Shown one piece after another: positions 44,903-50,150 of a stretch of DNA of 50,150 bases. Source of the DNA: Bacilli bacterium (GTDB lineage: Bacteria; Bacillota_I; Bacilli_A; ML615J-28; CAG-313); contig JAGBDV010000009.1 in assembly GCA_017937305.1 (NCBI GenBank), positions 1-50,150 on the forward strand. Reading direction: 5' to 3'. Position 1 is the stretch's first letter. Every line of letters starts with the position of its first letter. The notes beneath the pieces were generated by a model. That model saw only the letters and a program-made list of their open reading frames with translations. It ran no database searches and was not told where the DNA came from. Both the position numbers and the translations under genes were made by a program.

Positions 44903-45823
44903 ATGGGTTTTAAAGAAAATCAAGCACTTAAATTTAGTACATTATTAAACTTAAAAAATGAAGGATCAACTGTATATGGAGAAATAAATGAATATCATTT
45001 TTCTCTAAATTTAATTCCCTATGGAAACACACAAGTATGGCAACTTACAATGCTACTTGATAAACCATTAACAGCTGATGCACAATATAACTTAAAGAAA
45101 ATTCACAAAATTAACGTTCAATATTCAGCACTTGATATTACACCTACATATCAAGCAGTGGCATACAATATTGTACTTAATCTACCAATGTCTAAAGAAA
45201 AACAAGTAAACTATTTCAATAATTTAATTACAACTTTAACAAACACATTAGAAAAAGAAGAAATAAAAAATATTGATGCTTGTGGACTATGTGGAATTGA
45301 AAAAACTGATGAAGAAGCAGAATATACTGTTTATAAAGGACTATATATTAAATTACATAAATCTTGCGCTGAAGCTGCATATGAAGAAGAAAAAAGAGAA
45401 ATTGAAAAAGAAAATGCTAATATTAAACGTCTTCCAATAAGTATCGTTTTAGCATTTATTGGTGCAGTAGTTGGTATTATACCATCAGTAATTTCAATGT
45501 TTGGATTTGGCTACTTATTCGCATTATTATTTGCTATTTGTCCAATTGCATCATTTTTTGGATACAAACTTGGTAAAGCACCACTTAGATGGTACGCAAC
45601 ATTAATTGCAGCAGTATGTTCATTAGTTATTACTGCACTTGTAGTTATTGGATTTGGTGCATTAATTGCTCAAGCAGCAAACGCAACATTAGCTGATGCA
45701 TTTAATGATCCAGAACTAGGACTAACAGGCCTACTTGCTAAAGCACTACTATTTGATGGATTAGGAATCCTATGTTCACTTGGTGTTATTTCAAAAATCA
45801 GAAGTGGAAAAGTATCTAGATAA
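44903..45823 (+). CDS. Membrane protein with zinc-ribbon-like motif
   Basis: 306 residues after GAGGACAAG. Soluble N-terminal domain (1-120), then C-G-L-C (127-130) and H-K-S-C (152-155), a likely zinc site formed by three Cys and one His. Four hydrophobic segments follow (about 172-300). No known family recognised. The arrangement suggests a membrane protein with a cytoplasmic metal-binding domain. Confidence 0.65.
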   Translation: MGFKENQALKFSTLLNLKNEGSTVYGEINEYHFSLNLIPYGNTQVWQLTMLLDKPLTADAQYNLKKIHKINVQYSALDITPTYQAVAYNIVLNLPMSKEKQVNYFNNLITTLTNTLEKEEIKNIDACGLCGIEKTDEEAEYTVYKGLYIKLHKSCAEAAYEEEKREIEKENANIKRLPISIVLAFIGAVVGIIPSVISMFGFGYLFALLFAICPIASFFGYKLGKAPLRWYATLIAAVCSLVITALVVIGFGALIAQAANATLADAFNDPELGLTGLLAKALLFDGLGILCSLGVISKIRSGKVSR

Positions 45824-45832
45824 TAATAGTAA

Positions 45833-45870
45833 AATGATTACAGAATATTCTGTAATCATTTTTAATTTTG
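45833..45870 (+). terminator. Terminator before malQ
   Basis: AATGATTACAGAA (from 45833) and TTCTGTAATCATT (to 45860) form a perfect long palindrome, followed by TTTAATTTTG. Confidence 0.85.
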
Positions 45871-45871
45871 T

Positions 45872-45900
45872 TTGACTAGAATCATTAAAAATGGTATAAT
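45872..45900 (+). promoter_or_regulatory. Promoter of malQ
   Basis: TTGACT (45872-45877), 17 bases, TATAAT (45895-45900), preceded by TGG-type extension. Confidence 0.85.
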
Positions 45901-45925
45901 CTAATAGAGTAATAGGAGGAATTAT

Positions 45926-47371
45926 ATGAAAAACTTTGGTTTTACGCATAAAACAGGAATTCTACTTCCAATTAGTAGTTTACCTTCAAATTATGGAATT
46001 GGTGGATTTGGTAAAAGTGCTTATAAGTTTATAGATTTCTTAAAAGAAACAAATCAAACTTGTTGGCAAATATTACCACTTAATCCAACATCATATGGTG
46101 ATTCACCATATCAGTCTCCATCATCACTTGCAGGTAATCCTTATTTTATTGATCTAGATTTATTATATCAAGATAAATTATTAACAAAAGATGAATTAAA
46201 AGAAAACATTAATAAATCTAAGAATGTTGACTATGGATGGTTATTTAACACTAGATTTAATGTCTTAAGAAAATCATTTAATCGTTTTGTTAAGAATGAT
46301 GATTATTATGAGTTTTTAAGACGAAGTGATTATTGGTTAAATGATTATGCTAAGTTCATGGCGTTAAAAGAAAAGAACAATTATAAAGATTGGCTTAACT
46401 GGGATGTATTAGATGTAAATGAAGAAGACTTAGAATTTTGGTATTTTATCCAATATTTATTTGATAAACAATGGAATGATGTATTAAAATATGCCCATGA
46501 TAATGGTATTACTATTATTGGGGATATGCCAATATATGTTGCGCTTGATAGTGTAGATGTATGGATGAATAAAAGTGACTTTTTATTAGATAAAGATAAT
46601 TATCCAACACTTGTTGCAGGATGCCCACCTGATGGATTTAGCCCAGATGGACAGCTTTGGGGTAATCCTATATATAACTGGGAAAAGATGAAACAAGATA
46701 ACTTTTCTTGGTGGATAAAAAGAATTAAACGTCATCTAGAACTTTATGACATTATTAGAATTGATCACTTTAGAGGCTTTGCAGGATACTACGCAATACC
46801 ATATGGTGATGCTACTGCAAGATATGGTGCATGGCATAGTGCACCTGGAAAAGAATTATTTAATAGAGTTAATGAAACCTTTAACGATGCAAAAATAATT
46901 GCCGAAGATTTAGGATTTATTACTCCAGATGTAAAAGAATTACTAGAATTTACAGGTTATCCTGGAATGAAGATTTTACAATTTGCATTCTATGATGAAG
47001 ATGCAGAATTTTTACCTAGAATGTATAAATCATCCAATTGTGTAGTTTATACTGGTAGCCATGATGCTGATTGCACTTATACTTGGATCAAAAATATTGA
47101 AGGTGATGCTAAAAAAAGATTTAAGAAAGAGTGTTTAGATAAAACTACTTATAAAGGTGTTTATGCGATGATTTATCTTGCACTTTCATCAACTGCTAAT
47201 CTTTCAATTATTCCTATTCAAGATTATTTATGCCTAACAAATGAAGAAGGAAGAATGAATACCCCTAGTACTGCAAGTGGTAACTGGACTTATAGACTAA
47301 GTAATAGATATAATACTAATAGTCTAAAAGAAAAAATTAAGACTATTACTATAGAAACATCTCGTAATTAA
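45926..47371 (+). CDS. malQ: 4-alpha-glucanotransferase (amylomaltase, GH77)
   Basis: 481 residues, start after AGGAGGAA. It transfers alpha-1,4-glucan segments in maltodextrin or glycogen metabolism. G-I-L-L-P-I-S-S-L-P-S at the start, D-S-P-Y-Q-S-P-S-S, R-I-D-H-F-R-G-F with nucleophile Asp280, A-E-D-L-G with acid/base Glu327, and G-S-H-D-A-D with Asp380. The last motif is usually T-H-D-N-D, a mild variation. Full length. No sugar genes are beside it. Confidence 0.95.
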   Translation: MKNFGFTHKTGILLPISSLPSNYGIGGFGKSAYKFIDFLKETNQTCWQILPLNPTSYGDSPYQSPSSLAGNPYFIDLDLLYQDKLLTKDELKENINKSKNVDYGWLFNTRFNVLRKSFNRFVKNDDYYEFLRRSDYWLNDYAKFMALKEKNNYKDWLNWDVLDVNEEDLEFWYFIQYLFDKQWNDVLKYAHDNGITIIGDMPIYVALDSVDVWMNKSDFLLDKDNYPTLVAGCPPDGFSPDGQLWGNPIYNWEKMKQDNFSWWIKRIKRHLELYDIIRIDHFRGFAGYYAIPYGDATARYGAWHSAPGKELFNRVNETFNDAKIIAEDLGFITPDVKELLEFTGYPGMKILQFAFYDEDAEFLPRMYKSSNCVVYTGSHDADCTYTWIKNIEGDAKKRFKKECLDKTTYKGVYAMIYLALSSTANLSIIPIQDYLCLTNEEGRMNTPSTASGNWTYRLSNRYNTNSLKEKIKTITIETSRN

Positions 47372-47406
47372 TAAGGAAGACAAAATTCTTCCTTATTTTT
47401 CTTTTT
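47370..47406 (+). terminator. Terminator after malQ
   Basis: AATAAGGAAGA (47370-47380), CAAAAT, TCTTCCTTATT (47387-47397), TTT. Confidence 0.88.
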
Positions 47407-47408
47407 TC

Positions 47409-47437
47409 TTGAAGAAAAAAGTTAAATATGGTAAACT
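47409..47437 (+). promoter_or_regulatory. Promoter of the sigma factor gene
   Basis: TTGAAG (47409-47414), 17 bases, TAAACT (47432-47437). Confidence 0.6.
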
Positions 47438-47467
47438 CTATACATAAATCCAAAGGGGGATAAAACA

Positions 47468-47983
47468 GTGACAAACAAAGAATTAGATACATATATAGAA
47501 TTATATAAAAAAGGTGATCAAGAAGCTTTTAATTATATATATAATGGAACATATCAAAATGTATATTATACAATATTTTTAATTACTAAAAATAAAGCTT
47601 CAATTGAAGACTACATTCAAGATACATATCTTAAAGTAATCAAAAATATTAATTCATATCAAATCGGCACAAACTTTAAGGCTTGGATTTCTAGAGTAGC
47701 ACATAATCTTGCAGTAAACGCACAACTTGTTAAATCAAAAGAAATTCCAGTTGAACTTTCCCCTCAAACAGAATATATCTTTGGCCCCGCAATAGAACCA
47801 GATACAAATATTGACCATGCACTTGATAGTTTGCAAGGAGTGGAAAAAGAAGTATTTATCCATTTAATTATTGAAGGTTTAACAGTTAAAGAAACAGCTG
47901 AAATTATGAATGTAAATATTAATAGAATATATTATTTAAAAAAAGAAATGGAAAAATCATTAAAAGTAATTTTCCAAAAATAG
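47468..47983 (+). CDS. ECF-like sigma-70 family RNA polymerase sigma factor
   Basis: 171 residues from GTG 47468, after AAGGGGGA. Region 2 at about 8-75 (D-Y-I-Q-D-T-Y-L-K-V and F-K-A-W-I-S-R-V-A-H-N-L-A) and region 4 at about 118-165 with a helix-turn-helix (L-T-V-K-E-T-A-E-I-M-N-V-N). Length is typical of ECF factors. A lipoprotein gene follows 8 bases later; no classical anti-sigma factor is seen. Confidence 0.87.
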   Translation: MTNKELDTYIELYKKGDQEAFNYIYNGTYQNVYYTIFLITKNKASIEDYIQDTYLKVIKNINSYQIGTNFKAWISRVAHNLAVNAQLVKSKEIPVELSPQTEYIFGPAIEPDTNIDHALDSLQGVEKEVFIHLIIEGLTVKETAEIMNVNINRIYYLKKEMEKSLKVIFQK

Positions 47984-47991
47984 GAGAAGCT

Positions 47992-48477
47992 ATGAAAAAA
48001 GGATTATCTAGTTTTATTATTATTTTAATTATTTTAACTTTAAATAGTTGTGCTTTTTTAGAAAATCAATCAGGTACAGAATACTTAGATACTAAAACGT
48101 TTGAAGTATCAGAATCTTTATATAATTCGATAAGAAAAAAATATAACTTAACTGATGATAACAATTATGTAATATTTGATAATTATGAGGATTACTTCTC
48201 GCTATATAGTAGAGTAAATACTGATGATTTAGATCTTTCTGACCAAGAAGATTTATCTAAATATTTTAATAAAAACGTAAAAATATGTTATGTTAGAAAA
48301 GCAGTAGGAGAAAGAACAACTTACACTGTTGCATATTCATTTGGTCAAGGAAAAATAACACGTTGGGAATACCCTCCAAAGCCATTTTATGGTAAACCTG
48401 AATATAATGATGATGATGTTAAATACTTTGTTGATATTGTTGATGCATCTAATCGTATTGCAAAAAAAATTAAATAG
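47992..48477 (+). CDS. Small lipoprotein of unknown function
   Basis: 161 residues after AGGAGAAG. Lipoprotein signal with L-N-S-C-A near residue 20. The mature domain is acidic at first and Tyr-rich (F-D-N-Y-E-D-Y-F-S-L-Y-S-R), with no known fold recognised. Its tight linkage to the sigma factor suggests a role in the same stress or surface response, perhaps as sensor; this is inference. Confidence 0.7.
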   Translation: MKKGLSSFIIILIILTLNSCAFLENQSGTEYLDTKTFEVSESLYNSIRKKYNLTDDNNYVIFDNYEDYFSLYSRVNTDDLDLSDQEDLSKYFNKNVKICYVRKAVGERTTYTVAYSFGQGKITRWEYPPKPFYGKPEYNDDDVKYFVDIVDASNRIAKKIK

Positions 48478-48512
48478 CATAATAATGATTAATTTAAGCA
48501 CTTAATAAAAAG

Positions 48513-48545
48513 AAGAGTTAGTAAAATTACCAACTCTTTTTCTAT
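48513..48545. terminator. Bidirectional terminator between convergent genes
   Basis: AAGAGTTAGTAA (48513-48524) and TTACCAACTCTT (48527-48538) pair with one mismatch and are flanked by A and T runs on either side. It can end both the lipoprotein gene and the minus-strand AAA-protease gene. Confidence 0.75.
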
Positions 48546-50149
48546 TATTTTTCTTGATTATTTACAATTAAATCCCAGACATAAGATATAGGACGACAAT
48601 AATTTACTTCTTCATATGTAGTACCATTATGACTTAAATTACCACCACATAGAACACCTATTGCGTATCCTTGTTCAAGATTTAGTACTCCTGAACCTGA
48701 GTTACCACTTTTTGCAGATAAGTCAATATTGATAAAATCTGGTCCATCTGTTCTTTTTTGATATGATACAATTCTACCTACATTTGTAGAGATGTTATCA
48801 AATCTAGAAACTCCAAATGGATATCCAAGCATAATGATATTATCAAGTGCATCATAATCTTTATATCCATGAGGTAAAAGATTTATATATGCATTATCAC
48901 CTTCAAGGTCTAAGATTTTGATTATTGCAACATCTGCAGGAACATCCATTGCAACAAGTACAGCTTTATAATAAACATCAACTTCATTACCACGACGGTC
49001 TAGAATTCTTCTACGTACTTCAATTCCTTTTTCTCCGTTTACACAGTGTGCACAAGTTACTGCATAACCATCTGGAGTAATGATAAATCCTGAACTTTCT
49101 GATTTACCATTTGGCATTTGTACTTTTAAAGAAATTACAGCTTCTTTAACATCTATCATATTATCAACGACATTCTTACCTACATAATTTTTAGCAAGTT
49201 CTTCAAGATATGATAGTTTAACCATTGGAACTTTAATAGTATCAGACTCTTCATCTAGTTTAATATCGTGTTCATTTGCGAATGTTTCAATATCTTCTTT
49301 AGTAATTGTTCTATTTTCGAAATCATCTTCAGTACGAAGAGCTTGAATAATAGCAGTTTTTTCTAAGATATTTCTTACTTCTCTTGCGTTGGCAAAGTTA
49401 GGTAGAGTGTGTTTATTATATGCAATCTTTATTGCAAGTTTTAATGTTTCATCATCCATTTGATAATCCATCTTATTTAACATAATCTTACCAATTTGTG
49501 ATAGTTCATCAAATGAATAATCAGGGAAGTTAATAAAGAATTGAACACGAGACTTAAAGCCTGGATTTGCTTCAAATAATCCCATCATTTCATTATTATA
49601 CCCAGCCATAATACAGCAGAAATCACCACGGCTATCTTCCATTGCTTTAAGTAGTTCTACAATAGCTTCTTTACCAAAATCTTTTTCACTGCCTTTTTGA
49701 TAAAGTGAGTATGCTTCATCAATAAATAAAACACCACCCATAGCTTCTTCAATTACTTTTTTAGTTTTGATTGCAGTTTCACCAATATACATACTAATAA
49801 GTGTTTCTCTTGAACACTCTACAAAATTAGTATTTTTAAGCACTCCAGCTTCAAATAAAATTTGACCAATTAGTCTTGCTACTTCTGTTTTACCAGTACC
49901 AGGATTACCTAAAAATGCCATATGAATATTAATATTTTTATCTTTATTCTTTACTGCATATGCTTTAATACGTTTTAGTTCACGTTTTACACTAGTAAGT
50001 CCAACAAGTTCATCTAATGCTTTATTAGCATTAATTTTAACTGGGCTTTTATTTGTAGAAGTACTACTTGCAGGTTTTGAATTAGTTTGTGGATTATTAT
50101 TCTCTTTATTAAATAATTCATTAAATATTTCATTAAAGTTATTATTGTT
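48545..50149 (-). CDS. CbbX-type AAA ATPase fused to trypsin-like protease (5' end outside the window)
   Basis: 535 residues visible; the reading frame is open to the window edge, so the start is missing, and the Met at 49921 is internal. Order: Asn/Ser-rich linker, L-D-E-L-V-G-L-T-S-V-K-R-E-L-K (AAA N-terminal helix), Walker A G-N-P-G-T-G-K-T (about 81-88 of the visible part), Walker B V-L-F-I-D-E-A-Y-S-L and the CbbX/SpoVK-type lid. A linker leads to a trypsin/HtrA-like domain with V-T-C-A-H-C (His), P-A-D-V-A-I-I-K (Asp) and S-G-N-S-G-S-G (Ser), a complete triad. No PDZ domain. A fused ATPase-protease, predicted cytoplasmic from what is visible. The combination is unusual. Confidence 0.85.
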   Translation of the reverse strand, partial: NNNNFNEIFNELFNKENNNPQTNSKPASSTSTNKSPVKINANKALDELVGLTSVKRELKRIKAYAVKNKDKNINIHMAFLGNPGTGKTEVARLIGQILFEAGVLKNTNFVECSRETLISMYIGETAIKTKKVIEEAMGGVLFIDEAYSLYQKGSEKDFGKEAIVELLKAMEDSRGDFCCIMAGYNNEMMGLFEANPGFKSRVQFFINFPDYSFDELSQIGKIMLNKMDYQMDDETLKLAIKIAYNKHTLPNFANAREVRNILEKTAIIQALRTEDDFENRTITKEDIETFANEHDIKLDEESDTIKVPMVKLSYLEELAKNYVGKNVVDNMIDVKEAVISLKVQMPNGKSESSGFIITPDGYAVTCAHCVNGEKGIEVRRRILDRRGNEVDVYYKAVLVAMDVPADVAIIKILDLEGDNAYINLLPHGYKDYDALDNIIMLGYPFGVSRFDNISTNVGRIVSYQKRTDGPDFINIDLSAKSGNSGSGVLNLEQGYAIGVLCGGNLSHNGTTYEEVNYCRPISYVWDLIVNNQEK

Positions 50150-50150
50150 G

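Overview
The window is very AT-rich, uses TGA as a stop (for example at 26725-26727) and has TTGACA/TATAAT promoters, strong AGGAGG-type ribosome binding sites, a T-box leader and GEMM-I riboswitches. This points to a low-GC Bacillota lineage, plausibly an uncultured gut Bacilli/Erysipelotrichia/RF39-type bacterium. It is not a mycoplasma with the altered genetic code. The lineage is inference. All genes are on the + strand except the last one. I see no rRNA, tRNA or CRISPR array.

Layout. 1-2000: a COG1373/DUF4143 ATPase between two copies of a palindromic intergenic repeat. 2098-23971: the centre of interest. It starts with a membrane protein carrying degenerate GGDEF and EAL domains, followed by two gene clusters each led by a cyclic-di-GMP-I (GEMM-I) riboswitch with a terminator. 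Together they encode six proteins with SipW-type (TasA/camelysin-like, [TS]-[FY]-A-W-[FL]) or divergent signal peptides and three SipW-like signal peptidases. They also encode a membrane-anchored McrB-like AAA ATPase, a DUF2357-like protein with a long coiled coil, and a 2557-residue GLUG-repeat surface protein. I read this as a c-di-GMP-controlled surface fibre or matrix system with an unusual AAA module.

24360-25441: an AbiF-type HEPN protein (Abi_2) behind a short, strongly promoted, terminator-ended RNA, probably an RNA-antitoxin pair. 25804-28142: cysteine synthase, serine acetyltransferase and a flavin-reductase-like protein. 28232-32232: Na/Pi symporter with PhoU-like tail, a truncated COG2865-type regulator fragment, an XRE regulator with a palindromic operator, and a YefM/ParE-type toxin-antitoxin pair. 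32270-34501: T-box leader and threonyl-tRNA synthetase. 34837-39079: potABCD spermidine/putrescine transporter. 39270-44613: an internally duplicated surface protein and a large secreted lipase-LRR-Ig protein. 44903-48477: a zinc-ribbon membrane protein, 4-alpha-glucanotransferase, an ECF-like sigma factor and a lipoprotein. 48545-50149 (minus, cut by the window edge): a CbbX-type AAA ATPase fused to a trypsin-like (HtrA-type) protease.

How the parts may work together: the degenerate GGDEF/EAL protein may sense or turn over c-di-GMP. The riboswitches then set expression of both surface clusters. Each SipW-like peptidase follows the substrates it probably matures, and the AAA/DUF2357 pair sits inside the first cluster. 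No domain search could be run, so family names rest on motifs read by eye.
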